This document shows positions 1 to 8,175 of a stretch of DNA of 64,000 bases, piece after piece. Below the pieces are notes generated by a model. It was not told the origin of the DNA and did not search any database. It saw nothing but the letters and a program-made list of their open reading frames with translations. The stretch covers positions 33,825 to 97,824 of the forward strand of contig NZ_JABASZ010000002.1 in the NCBI RefSeq assembly GCF_012979275.1, given 5' to 3'. This stretch comes from Pseudopontixanthobacter vadosimaris. Lineage in GTDB: Bacteria > Pseudomonadota > Alphaproteobacteria > Sphingomonadales > Sphingomonadaceae. Made by a program: the position numbers and the translations under genes. Within the stretch, counting starts at the first letter, position 1, and each line of letters opens with the position of its first letter.

Positions 1-1
1 G

Positions 2-715
2 GCGCATCCGATTGCCGCCATCGTCGCTCCGCGGCTGGGCCAGTTGCGGGGCATCGACCGGCAGAAGCGCGCCGTGGCCGAAAATCTGAAGCGCCTTGCC
101 GCAGGTGTCGCTGCGCATGACATGTTGTTGTGGGGCGCGCGCGGCATGGGCAAATCCGCTCTGCTGCGCGCCGCGACGATCAGCGCGCAGCAGGATCAGC
201 CTTCGCGGCTCGCCATCGTTCAGACGGCAGGCGATGCGCTTTCATCGCTGCCGCAGCTGTTCCAGGAACTTGGCGCTGTGGAGCGGAACTTCCTGATTTT
301 CCTCGACGATCTGGCGTTTTCCGGGACTGACGCCATTGGCCCCCGGCAGCTGCGTAGCCTGCTCGACGGCGGGATCGAAGCCCGGCCCGCCAACGTGCGT
401 CTCGCCATCACGACCAACCACCGGATTATCCAGTCGCGCGTGAGTGACGGCGAAACGGAGGCCGAAGCCATGCACCGGCGCGATGCGCTCGACGATACGC
501 TTGCCCTTGCCGATCGGTTCGGCCTTTCGGTGGGCTTTCACGCCTGCGACCAGGCGACTTACCTCGCCATCGTGGCAGAATATGCCGCTCCGCTGAACTT
601 GCGATGGACGGATGACGATGCGCTGCAATGGGCCCGCCAGCGCGGCGCGCGGTCGGGCCGCACCGCATGGCAATTCGTCGTGGAACTGGCCGGCCGCGCG
701 AATCTGCGGCTGTAG
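2..715 (+). CDS. DUF815-family ATP-binding protein (5' end outside window)
   Basis: The open frame runs in from the window edge. An in-frame TTG lies at 44, but the upstream codons still read as protein, ending in a family-typical G-I-D-R-Q-K, so I treat the gene as 5'-truncated. The Walker A motif GARGMGKS is at about visible residues 45-52 and the hydrophobic Walker B stretch ending LDD at about 97-103. These fit the DUF815 AAA-like ATPases, whose cellular role is not established. About 237 residues are visible against roughly 280-290 for the family. The gene converges on the dehydrogenase gene, with only 12 bp between stop codons. The family call rests on the motifs; no substrate can be inferred. 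Confidence 0.8.
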   Translation, partial: AHPIAAIVAPRLGQLRGIDRQKRAVAENLKRLAAGVAAHDMLLWGARGMGKSALLRAATISAQQDQPSRLAIVQTAGDALSSLPQLFQELGAVERNFLIFLDDLAFSGTDAIGPRQLRSLLDGGIEARPANVRLAITTNHRIIQSRVSDGETEAEAMHRRDALDDTLALADRFGLSVGFHACDQATYLAIVAEYAAPLNLRWTDDDALQWARQRGARSGRTAWQFVVELAGRANLRL

Positions 716-727
716 GCTCTTATCCGG

Positions 728-2164
728 TCAGCGGGTTTCGCGCTGATATTCTTCCTCGAACACTGCACTGGGATCGCCGCGCAGCTCGCGCTGGGGACGT
801 AGTGACTCCCGTTGCACCCTCTCGATTGCCGGTGCGGGGGTACTGCCCGGCGCGGTAACGCTCCAGATGATGCCGGCCGTATCGTCACTGACCAGCAGGG
901 CACCCTGCCGCGACCATTCCACCCAGGTCGGCCTGCCCCGCGCTTCGCCATCGTCGTTGAGGAATCCGGTCAGCACCGGAACGGGCTTGCCTTGCGGATT
1001 GCCGAGATTGTCGAAGCGCACGAACACGACGTCATAGCCCGATGCCGGCACCCGGTTCCACGAACCGTGCCTGGCAATGAACGCGCCCTGCCCCAGTGTG
1101 CCGAGCCGGCTGCCTTCCTCGGTGAAGACCAGCCCCAGTGCCGCGACATGCGGACCCAGCGCATATTCGGGATAGCGGGCATATTCGGTCAGGAAGGCCG
1201 GCATCGGCGCGTCGACCCGCTCGTCCACCATGTCCTTGAAATAGACCCACGGCCAACCGTATTGCGCGCCGACCGGCACGTTGGTCAGATAATCGGGCAC
1301 GAGGTCCGAACCGAGCATGTCGCGTTCATTCACCGTGACCCACAATTCATCGCTCCAGGGATTGAAGGCGAGGCCGTTGGGGTTGCGAAGCCCGGTTGCG
1401 AACAGGCGCTGGCGATCGGTTTCGAGATTATATTCCCAGATCGCCGCCCGACCCTCTTCGTCGTCCATCCCGTTTTCACCAATGTTGGATGCGGAACCGA
1501 CGGCGATATAGATACGCGTATTGTCACCATTCAGGATGACGTTCCGCATCCAGTGATTGCCGCCACCTGGCAGGTCCATCAGCTTGCGCGGTTCGGAAGT
1601 CAGCCGGGTCGCGCCCGCTTCGTAGGGGAAAGCCAGCAGGGCGTCGTGATTGGCGATGTACAGCGTACCATCGGCATAGGCGATACCCGAGGGGGAGGAC
1701 AGATCGTCGCTCAGCAGGAATTTCTGGTCGGCCCTGCCATTACCGTCCTGGTCGCGCAGCAGGATCAGCTGGTCGGGCGAGGGCTCTCCCGCTCCTGCCT
1801 TGGAAAACAGCAATCCGGCGATCCAGCCCTGGATACCGCTGCTTTCGCGCGGGGGACTATTCGTCAGCGTCACCAGCACATCGCCATTCGGCATGGTATA
1901 GATGATGCGCGGGTGGTCCAGCCCTTCGGCGAAGCGCGTCACCGCCAGCCCTTCTGCGGCGATCGGAGCCTCTGTCGCGGCCCAGCCGACCGGCTCCGCA
2001 ATGTTCACGGTAGGGATGATCTCGGCATCCGGTTCATCGAACACCGGGTCCGTTCCGGCAACCGCCGCAACCGAATATTCCGCCTTGTCGCCCTGCGCCA
2101 GATATGCACCGATGAACAGAAGCGCCAGAACGAGCACGAGGAAAACAATCAGGAATTTTCTCAT
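728..2164 (-). CDS. PQQ-dependent sugar (glucose/sorbosone-type) dehydrogenase, membrane-anchored
   Basis: A 478-residue protein with a single N-terminal hydrophobic segment (about residues 5-22), followed by a six-bladed propeller-like domain of the soluble glucose/sorbosone dehydrogenase family. Diagnostic pieces are the GLDHPRIIY start of the propeller, RNPNGLAFNP near the middle and FIARHGSWNR in the C-terminal third. Members oxidise sugars or aldehydes in the periplasm with PQQ; the substrate here is unknown. I start at the ATG at 2164 (MRKFL) rather than the in-frame ATG at 2200, because the hydrophobic anchor begins right after it. The gene is divergent from msrC, with 63 bp between starts. 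That gap contains the small dyad TGCCGC-tt-GCGGCA at 2186-2199. Confidence 0.82.
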   Translation of the reverse strand: MRKFLIVFLVLVLALLFIGAYLAQGDKAEYSVAAVAGTDPVFDEPDAEIIPTVNIAEPVGWAATEAPIAAEGLAVTRFAEGLDHPRIIYTMPNGDVLVTLTNSPPRESSGIQGWIAGLLFSKAGAGEPSPDQLILLRDQDGNGRADQKFLLSDDLSSPSGIAYADGTLYIANHDALLAFPYEAGATRLTSEPRKLMDLPGGGNHWMRNVILNGDNTRIYIAVGSASNIGENGMDDEEGRAAIWEYNLETDRQRLFATGLRNPNGLAFNPWSDELWVTVNERDMLGSDLVPDYLTNVPVGAQYGWPWVYFKDMVDERVDAPMPAFLTEYARYPEYALGPHVAALGLVFTEEGSRLGTLGQGAFIARHGSWNRVPASGYDVVFVRFDNLGNPQGKPVPVLTGFLNDDGEARGRPTWVEWSRQGALLVSDDTAGIIWSVTAPGSTPAPAIERVQRESLRPQRELRGDPSAVFEEEYQRETR

Positions 2165-2227
2165 ACCCGCAGCGATAATGCACACTGCCGCTTGCGGCAA
2201 TGGCGCGGATCGCTAGAGCACCGTGCC

Positions 2228-2710
2228 ATGTACGATTTTCAGCCCGATGCCAGCCTTGCCAGGCCCGAACTTTATCGTCAGCTGGTTCAGGCCGCCGCCG
2301 CGCTCACCGAGGGGGAAAGCGATGGCGTCGCGAACATGGCCAATGTTGCGGCGCTGATGGGCGAATATCTGCCAAGGATCAACTGGGCGGGATTCTACCG
2401 CGTGATCGATGGCGACCTGGTGCTGGGGCCGTTCATCGGCCGTCCCGCCTGCATCCGTATCGCGTCAGGACAGGGCGTCTGCGGCACGGCGGCGGCGACC
2501 GGCAGGACCCAGCTGGTGGACGATGTTCACGCTTTTCCCGGCCATATTGCCTGCGATGCGGCGAGCGAGTCGGAGATCGTGGTGCCGATCATCCGCGACG
2601 GTGCAGTGATTGCCGTGATAGATATCGACAGCCCGGAAAAGGCCCGCTTCGACGAAGACGACGCCGCAGGGATCGAAGCATTGGCAGCGCTGCTCAGCAA
2701 CCGGATCTGA
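2228..2710 (+). CDS. msrC: Free methionine-(R)-sulfoxide reductase (GAF domain)
   Basis: A 160-residue single GAF-domain protein. It reduces free methionine-R-sulfoxide in the cytosol, and the length is normal for the family. Three conserved cysteines sit in family contexts: GRPACIRI, GQGVCGTA and GHIACDAAS, near residues 78, 88 and 112. The segment DVHAFPGHIACDAASESEIV closely follows the E. coli YebR/MsrC sequence as I remember it. The ATG at 2228 gives the family-typical N-terminus. No strong Shine-Dalgarno is visible, and in-frame upstream codons belong to antisense of the divergent dehydrogenase gene. Confidence 0.92.
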   Translation: MYDFQPDASLARPELYRQLVQAAAALTEGESDGVANMANVAALMGEYLPRINWAGFYRVIDGDLVLGPFIGRPACIRIASGQGVCGTAAATGRTQLVDDVHAFPGHIACDAASESEIVVPIIRDGAVIAVIDIDSPEKARFDEDDAAGIEALAALLSNRI

Positions 2711-2748
2711 CAGGCTGCGCCCCGAAACGGGACATGGAACCGCCGGCA

Positions 2749-2776
2749 GTGGCAGATGGAACCGTCGTGGTATAAT
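2749..2776 (+). promoter_or_regulatory. Candidate sigma70-type promoter for the glycine-zipper gene
   Basis: A perfect TATAAT at 2771-2776 lies 16 bp downstream of GTGGCA (2749-2754, four of six matches to TTGACA), and 38 bp before the ATG at 2815. Perfect -10 boxes are rare in this GC-rich window. The -35 is weak, so this is a candidate only. Confidence 0.4.
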
Positions 2777-2814
2777 TTCCGTTAAGCGTACAGATGCGCC
2801 GAAGGGGAAAAATC

Positions 2815-3588
2815 ATGATGATGCGCGCTGCCATTTCTGCCGCCGCGCTGGCGGCTTCATACATTGCGGGATCCGCTCGTGCCCAAGAAATGGCGCCGAA
2901 TGTGGCACAGGGCGCCGAGCCGATCATCGTGCTTCCCGCCAATCTCGACCAGCCTTATGTAGCGCCGGCCCGGTCCAGCGACATTCCGATCGATTATGAC
3001 CCGGTTCTGAAAACGCCCAATCGCCAGGACAGCGCGACACCTTACACTGCACCGGCATATGGTGCGCCATCATACGGCGCGCCCTACACACGACCCTATA
3101 TTGCCGAACCGTATCGCGAATCTGCTGCGGATATTCCCTATTCCGCCCATTACGAGCGCGATGCATGGCTGGACTATTGCCGGGCCAACTATCTCGACGG
3201 GAACGGTTTCGACCGGAGCGGTGCCTTGGGCGGCGTGCTGGGCGCGGCAGTGGGCGGGTTGGTCGGCAATCGTATCGCCGGCGGCAATCGCCTGGCGGGA
3301 ACGCTGATCGGTGCAGGAACAGGCGGACTGGCCGGCGCGGCCATAGGGTCTGCATTGGACCAGAACAGACGACGCGACCGCCTGGACGATTGCGAGATCT
3401 ATCTCGAACGAACCGCGGGCAACTATGCGCGCCAGCCTGTTTCTCCTTACGGCGCGCCGGTGCAGCCACCTCAGGGTACGATGTTTTATGGTCCCTATGG
3501 ACAGCCGATGATGCTCGTTCCGGTCATGGTGCCGATACGGCAGCGCGCGGTCGTGCGGGAATATGTGACAGAGGAATTTGTCGACTGA
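2815..3588 (+). CDS. Glycine-zipper 2TM-domain secreted/surface protein
   Basis: A 257-residue protein. A signal peptide at about residues 1-24 ends in ARA-Q. It is followed by a Pro/Tyr-rich linker with repeated APxYGAP units (about residues 75-100), then a glycine zipper (about residues 140-180) of alternating GGVLGAAVGG and GAGTGGLAGAAIGS type. Such zippers insert into or span the outer membrane, as in the rickettsial 17-kDa antigen family. The C-terminus is again Pro/Tyr-rich. The start at 2815 follows GAAGGGGAAA at a good ribosome-binding distance; ATGs at 2794, 2818 and 2821 are alternatives. The gene converges on the usher gene, 32 bp apart, with no visible terminator. Confidence 0.78.
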   Translation: MMMRAAISAAALAASYIAGSARAQEMAPNVAQGAEPIIVLPANLDQPYVAPARSSDIPIDYDPVLKTPNRQDSATPYTAPAYGAPSYGAPYTRPYIAEPYRESAADIPYSAHYERDAWLDYCRANYLDGNGFDRSGALGGVLGAAVGGLVGNRIAGGNRLAGTLIGAGTGGLAGAAIGSALDQNRRRDRLDDCEIYLERTAGNYARQPVSPYGAPVQPPQGTMFYGPYGQPMMLVPVMVPIRQRAVVREYVTEEFVD

Positions 3589-3620
3589 TTTTCATGATCG
3601 GCAAGACATGCTGCGAGTCC

Positions 3621-6353
3621 TCAGTTTGGCTCAATCCGCAGGTCCGGCCCGGCTGCGCCTGCCATGGTCAGGGGGCGGAAAACTGCTGATTGCAGGCTGA
3701 CGATTCCCAGCCGGGCGACATCATCGCCGCGCGCGATCACTATCCCGGCTGCTAGGGCGCGCCGAACCTGCAACTTACTTGCGCTGTCTTCGACCACCTG
3801 CAGACGATAGGTGCCGTAAGGCACCCGGTCGAAGAGGAAGAAACCATCATATTCGCTGATGGTGGATGCGACTGGATTGCCGCGCAGATCCAGCAGTTCG
3901 AGCATCACACCCCCGAGGTCCACACCCCCTGGCGACCGGATGACACCTTCCACTTCGCCGGATGGAGATACCGGCAGCATCAGGGATGCCATCACGCCCG
4001 GCCGGGGGATCAGGACGACACCTTCGGTCTGCGGGATCAGATAGGGATCGCCGAGCGAAGCCTCGTCGATCCCGACAAGCACCGGCGCATGAGGCCGCAA
4101 TCCATCGACGAGCGCGCGGCCGTTTTCGTCGGTGACGGCACCGGTCAGGCGAAAGCCCGCCTCTACCCCGATTCCTGGCAGCAAATCTTCGCCTTGCGAG
4201 TGGACACCGTCCCCGTTCTCATCGCGGAAGACCGTCACCTGCACTTGCCCGTTCCGCGCGAACTTGCTTTCGCTGACGCGGAAACCACCGCCGATCGGGT
4301 CGGGCCCGAGGCTGAAGGCCAGCGATAGATTTGCGCCGATGCCGCCGTCGCTTGCGTAAGTCGCATCTGCTCGCAGGGCGAACTTGGAAAAACGATGGGT
4401 ATAGCCAAGGCTCAGCCGCGCCAGATCGCTGGGTCCGAGATATTCCACCTGCGCCCGCAATTCCGAATCCTCGGTCAGGTCGCGCTGGAGCGAAAGTTGC
4501 GCGAAATCGAACCGGCCGGTGCCCTCCGACAGGTCGAAGCCTGCGTTGCCGCGCAGGCGAAACTTCCTGATCACGGTATTGGCGAGCAATTGCAGGCGTG
4601 TACCGGTATCGGGAATGCTGCGCGCAGGATCGTCCCGCGTCTCACGCTCAAGCTCGGCCCCGAGGTTGATCCGTCCCGCCCGCAAGGCGGTCGCGATCTG
4701 CCACTCGGTGATCCGCTCGCCGCCTCGTTCCACCGCCTGTCCCGCGCCAAACTGGAAGGGCAGGCTGAAACCCCCCAGTTGCAAAGACATATCCGCCTGC
4801 ACCCCGAAGCGGTAATCCAGATCTTCTGAAACGAAATCGCTCAGGTAATCGCCCGTCTTCCATACGGCCGAAGCACCCAGATTGACGCTGCCGATCCGCC
4901 CAAGCGCATTTCCCTGGAAAACAGCGCCCTCGCCCACCTCATGTGCGGCAACGAGCTCCGCCTGCATCGCGCCAAAGGTTCGCCAGACGGTACTCTCGAC
5001 ATAATGCCGGCGGCGGTTTGCCAGCAGCAGGCTATGCGCACCCAGTGACACGCTGGTTCGCTTGTCGATGCCGTGCTCGACGCCGGCACCCCAGCGCCAG
5101 CCGCCAGGTTGCAGGGCATTGGCGACATCGCCTGATCGCCCGAACGTGACGAGGTCGCGATCCTTTTCGACTATCCCTGCCCAATAATAGGTCTGACCGG
5201 GTTCGATCTGGTTGAACCCCACGGGCAGGTTGACGCTCTCGCGGCGGACCTGCCCCTGAGGGCCGTACAGGACGACCTCCAGGTCGTTGCCGCCATAAAA
5301 CAGGTCGACATCCAGAAATTCATATCGTCCATCCTCGGTATCGCCCTGGAAGGCGATCAGCTGCCCATTGCGATAGAGCTCGGCATCCCATCCCGTCGGC
5401 AGCGTGCCACGGAGGGTCGTCGCCGCAAAACGCGCGCTGCTGCCCAGCGGCCGATTGCTGATGAAGGCGCCGCGCCCGACGCTGGTCTGTCCGGTCAGCT
5501 GGCCAGACAAGGTCTCGACATCGCCTGCCGCGATCTGTGTCGCATCGAGCGGGCCGAGCAGGCCGCCGTCTGGGGCGTTGCGGAACGCGCGGACCCGTAA
5601 TGTCTGCGGCACGAAATCCTGATCGGTCGAAATGCGCGCGGTCACACTGGCGGCAGCGATTTCCCCGGCGAGATAGGCTTCTGCCCGCCGGTTCGAGGAG
5701 AATTTCCGCCCCGCCCCGCCGTTGACGCCGGCCGAGAGCACGACGTTGACCGATGGTGTCCGCCAGATCCGGTATTCGGTATCGGCACGGGGAAAGCGGC
5801 CGAGATCGAAATCCTTGCGCCTGGCCGGCAGCCGCGCCGCACGATTCTTGCGATTGATCGCCTCGATGAAGGGAAGTGGCTCTGCACTCGTCATGCGAAT
5901 GGCTGAGTTGAACAGATCCGGTTCCAGTTCGAGCCCGAACCAGCTGGACAGGCTGGCCACGCGCACACACCAGCCTTCGGGCGTATCCACGATGGCCCCG
6001 TCGATCGGCACCCTGTTGTTTCCTGTCACGACCCTACCGCTGTCGCGATCGAGAGTGAACGTCTGGTCTTCGCTGAACAGCCATCCAGTTGCGCGGCGCG
6101 ACTTTCGGTCGATGCGGAGCGGCATGTCGAGAGCGCGAACGACATCGGCCAGGTCGAGGCAGATTCCTGCGGGCATCTGGTAGCCCCGCACATCGTCGGT
6201 CAGGCGGTACTGCCCCACGGTAATTTGCAGAAGCAGGAAATCATCGTCATTTGCCTGCCAGTCAGGCGATTGGGCCACCGCCGTTCCGCAGGCGCCGAGA
6301 GCCACGACCATCATTGCCGCAGCAATCAGGAGCCTTCGCAGGAAAGACGGCAC
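3621..6353 (-). CDS. Fimbrial outer-membrane usher-like protein
   Basis: A 910-residue secreted protein with a signal peptide (residues 1-27, ending AVA-Q). Its N-terminal domain resembles usher periplasmic domains, followed by a long beta-rich barrel region. Near residues 800-870 it has a carboxypeptidase-regulatory-like Ig fold, the VEGVIRSPGG to YGTYRLQV segment. The length suits an usher (about 800-900 residues), which threads chaperone-bound pilin subunits through the outer membrane. It is the last gene of a pilin-chaperone-usher set and starts 31 bp after the chaperone stop. Sequence likeness to classical FimD/PapC is low by eye, so the call leans on size, secretion and context. It could also be described as a TcfC/CS1-like usher. 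Confidence 0.75.
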   Translation of the reverse strand: MPSFLRRLLIAAAMMVVALGACGTAVAQSPDWQANDDDFLLLQITVGQYRLTDDVRGYQMPAGICLDLADVVRALDMPLRIDRKSRRATGWLFSEDQTFTLDRDSGRVVTGNNRVPIDGAIVDTPEGWCVRVASLSSWFGLELEPDLFNSAIRMTSAEPLPFIEAINRKNRAARLPARRKDFDLGRFPRADTEYRIWRTPSVNVVLSAGVNGGAGRKFSSNRRAEAYLAGEIAAASVTARISTDQDFVPQTLRVRAFRNAPDGGLLGPLDATQIAAGDVETLSGQLTGQTSVGRGAFISNRPLGSSARFAATTLRGTLPTGWDAELYRNGQLIAFQGDTEDGRYEFLDVDLFYGGNDLEVVLYGPQGQVRRESVNLPVGFNQIEPGQTYYWAGIVEKDRDLVTFGRSGDVANALQPGGWRWGAGVEHGIDKRTSVSLGAHSLLLANRRRHYVESTVWRTFGAMQAELVAAHEVGEGAVFQGNALGRIGSVNLGASAVWKTGDYLSDFVSEDLDYRFGVQADMSLQLGGFSLPFQFGAGQAVERGGERITEWQIATALRAGRINLGAELERETRDDPARSIPDTGTRLQLLANTVIRKFRLRGNAGFDLSEGTGRFDFAQLSLQRDLTEDSELRAQVEYLGPSDLARLSLGYTHRFSKFALRADATYASDGGIGANLSLAFSLGPDPIGGGFRVSESKFARNGQVQVTVFRDENGDGVHSQGEDLLPGIGVEAGFRLTGAVTDENGRALVDGLRPHAPVLVGIDEASLGDPYLIPQTEGVVLIPRPGVMASLMLPVSPSGEVEGVIRSPGGVDLGGVMLELLDLRGNPVASTISEYDGFFLFDRVPYGTYRLQVVEDSASKLQVRRALAAGIVIARGDDVARLGIVSLQSAVFRPLTMAGAAGPDLRIEPN

Positions 6354-6384
6354 GCGGCGTTCTGACTTGCTGCGAAGGGCTCGT

Positions 6385-7221
6385 TCAGTTCAGCGTCGTA
6401 TCGATCGCGGCTAGCAGGGCGCCCCCGGCTTCGGGCATTTCGCGATATTCGATCCGGACAGGTCCGTTGAGCTGCGCGACCTGCTCGGGCGAAAGCGGGA
6501 TGGAGACGCGGCGTTCGTCCAGTTCCGCATAGATGGCCACGCCCCGGGCCAATGCGACGGGTTCGTCGGAGCCTTGGGCCATTACGTGCAATTCACCATA
6601 GGCGGAACTCCCGCCGGATCTGGCGAGCACCAGATCGACAGTGCTTCCGTCGCTCTGCTGTATCAGGCGAGCCCCGGAAATGGCAATCTGCGCCTCCAAT
6701 CGCCCGTGGCGCACCATGACGGGGATGGTCACGCCATAAATGGGCGTGAGGCGGATGCTGATCCCTTCAGCCTGTTCCCCAGGCCCGGCAAGCTCTGGCG
6801 TCTTGGGTATGCCCGAGAATGACATGTGAACACGATATTCGCCATCCGGCAAATCCGCCCCTGGCCGGGCACCGATACGAACCGACTGGGGCTGACCCGG
6901 TGGCAGGGTGATGCGCCGCGGTGCATAGCGGATCATGTCCAGCGCGGCGAGTTCATGAGCATTCCCGTTTTCACGTGAAACCTCGATCAGGTTTCCCTCC
7001 GGCGTCATCCGGCGTAGCTCCAGACCGATGCGGTATGTCGCTTCCTCACTGCCGATATTGCTGAGAATTACCTCCGTTCCGCGACGACCGTCCATGATGA
7101 TGCGCGTTGGTGCCACCAGCAGATCGCCCTGGGCAAGAGCGGGTGCGAGGATGCCCGTGCCCGCGAAGACAGCGGCAAGCAGCGCCAGGACGGCTCGTGT
7201 GCGGAATATCGAGAATCTCAT
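6385..7221 (-). CDS. Periplasmic pilus-assembly chaperone (PapD-like)
   Basis: A 278-residue protein with a clear signal peptide (residues 1-30, ending APALA-Q). Features typical of PapD-type chaperones are the early strand LLVAPTRIIM, the ATYRIGLELRRM strand, and the PPGQPQSVRIGARPG segment at the G1 edge. It would cap DUF4402 pilin subunits in the periplasm and deliver them to the usher encoded just downstream. Upstream, between this gene and the pilin gene, is an intrinsic terminator and a separate leader, so the gene may have its own promoter. The coding sequence contains a parS-like palindrome at 6967-6982. Confidence 0.82.
   Translation of the reverse strand: MRFSIFRTRAVLALLAAVFAGTGILAPALAQGDLLVAPTRIIMDGRRGTEVILSNIGSEEATYRIGLELRRMTPEGNLIEVSRENGNAHELAALDMIRYAPRRITLPPGQPQSVRIGARPGADLPDGEYRVHMSFSGIPKTPELAGPGEQAEGISIRLTPIYGVTIPVMVRHGRLEAQIAISGARLIQQSDGSTVDLVLARSGGSSAYGELHVMAQGSDEPVALARGVAIYAELDERRVSIPLSPEQVAQLNGPVRIEYREMPEAGGALLAAIDTTLN
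6967..6982. other. parS: parS-like site inside the chaperone gene
   Basis: The sequence GTTTTCACGTGAAACC matches the parS consensus TGTTTCACGTGAAACA (from memory) at 13 of 16 positions, with the invariant CACGTG centre intact. It lies 1.2 kb from the end of parB and inside a coding region. Confidence 0.6.
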
Positions 7222-7294
7222 GGCTCTTCATTCTCCATTTCTTTGGAGAACTTCGACGGCATCCTCCAAGACATTAGGTAGAACCTACAATGTC

Positions 7295-7310
7295 ATGGTT
7301 AAGATTGTTT
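7295..7310 (-). promoter_or_regulatory. CtrA-like TTAACCAT motif upstream of the chaperone gene
   Basis: On the minus strand the octamer TTAACCAT (7302 back to 7295) is preceded, 6 bp away, by a second TTAA. This resembles the Caulobacter CtrA site TTAA-N7-TTAAC, one base short in the spacer. It lies about 75 bp upstream of the chaperone ATG. CtrA binding is inference. Confidence 0.35.
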
Positions 7311-7333
7311 AAAGCAGTCGTTTGCACGCCAGG

Positions 7334-7367
7334 AAAAGGGCCACTCCAGCAAAATGCGGAGCGGCCC
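7334..7367 (-). terminator. Intrinsic terminator between pilin and chaperone genes
   Basis: Read on the minus strand, GGGCCGCTCC, a 10-nt loop, and GGAGTGGCCC form a 10-bp stem with one G-U pair, directly followed by TTTT. It lies 40 bp after the pilin stop and would end most pilin transcripts before chaperone and usher, giving excess pilin over assembly machinery. Confidence 0.85.
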
Positions 7368-7407
7368 CTGAAGCGGATTGCGGCCAAGCGGCCGGCAGCA
7401 CTGTGAA

Positions 7408-7986
7408 TCAGCTGTATTCGACGGTGACGCCGAAGGTGCCGTTATAAGTGCCAGCCGCTTCGCTACCGTCGAAGTTCAAGGTACCGCCCAGCTTGAAATT
7501 GGCTTCGGCAGCCGCATTGTTGCTGAGAGTCACTTCACGAACAGTGGCGGTATTACCATTGACCGTGACGGATCGCGATGCTGCATTGGTGGTGAAATTC
7601 GACAATTCCACCTTTTCCGCGGCTGTAGGCGACGCGGGGTTTACGGCAGCCGTGCTGACCAGATCCAGATTGTTGGGCATCGTGATCGTTACGGTCTTGC
7701 CTGCCGTGCCGTTGAACACACGAAATTCGGATATCTGTGTGGTGCCGGTGCACACGATGCCGCCGGTGCAATTGGCGACATTGTCGGTCGACAGGGCGAT
7801 GGTACCTGCAGTGTTCACGGCAATCGCGCCGAAATCGAGACCGGAAATGTTTTCCAGCTGGATAGGCTTCAGAATTTCGACCGTTGCGTTGCTGTTCGCC
7901 GTTGCGGCGGCCATTGCGGCAGGGCTCAGGCCCATTGCGATGACCATGGCAGTTCCGGCGGCACCGACGCGAATCAAGTTTTTCAT
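7408..7986 (-). CDS. DUF4402-domain pilin-like subunit
   Basis: A 192-residue secreted protein. The signal peptide (residues 1-26) ends AAMA-A and is followed by a DUF4402 beta-sandwich. The segment SGLDFGAIAVN and the C-terminal strand TYNGTFGVTVEYS are typical. Two cysteines in NCTGGIVC could form a disulfide. DUF4402 proteins are pilin-like subunits often encoded with chaperone and usher genes, as here. The ATG at 7986 has CAGGGA upstream and produces the signal peptide directly; an in-frame ATG at 8067 would put a charged leader in front of it. A strong terminator follows the gene. The upstream gap (7987-8175) carries paired TTAACCAT motifs. Confidence 0.85.
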   Translation of the reverse strand: MKNLIRVGAAGTAMVIAMGLSPAAMAAATANSNATVEILKPIQLENISGLDFGAIAVNTAGTIALSTDNVANCTGGIVCTGTTQISEFRVFNGTAGKTVTITMPNNLDLVSTAAVNPASPTAAEKVELSNFTTNAASRSVTVNGNTATVREVTLSNNAAAEANFKLGGTLNFDGSEAAGTYNGTFGVTVEYS

Positions 7987-8114
7987 GGAATTGGTGTCCC
8001 TGTTTATGCAGCCTCTCGGCCGGTGACGGAACATCCCGGGATGCCCCGCGGAACGGGAAGTCCCCATTCGCCAGGACTAGGTACGATCCCCAGGTTCAAC
8101 TTTCACTCACGAGT

Positions 8115-8148
8115 ATGGTTAACAGGCAAAGGGTATTTCATTAACCAT
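8115..8148. repeat. Inverted TTAACCAT pair upstream of the pilin gene
   Basis: ATGGTTAA at 8115-8122 and TTAACCAT at 8141-8148 form a perfect 8-bp inverted repeat with an 18-bp spacer, about 130-160 bp upstream of the pilin ATG. The octamer equals a CtrA-type half site, and a third copy lies before the chaperone gene. An operator role is inferred. Confidence 0.5.
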
Positions 8149-8175
8149 TCTGATACCTGCTGTTCTCCGCTTGCG

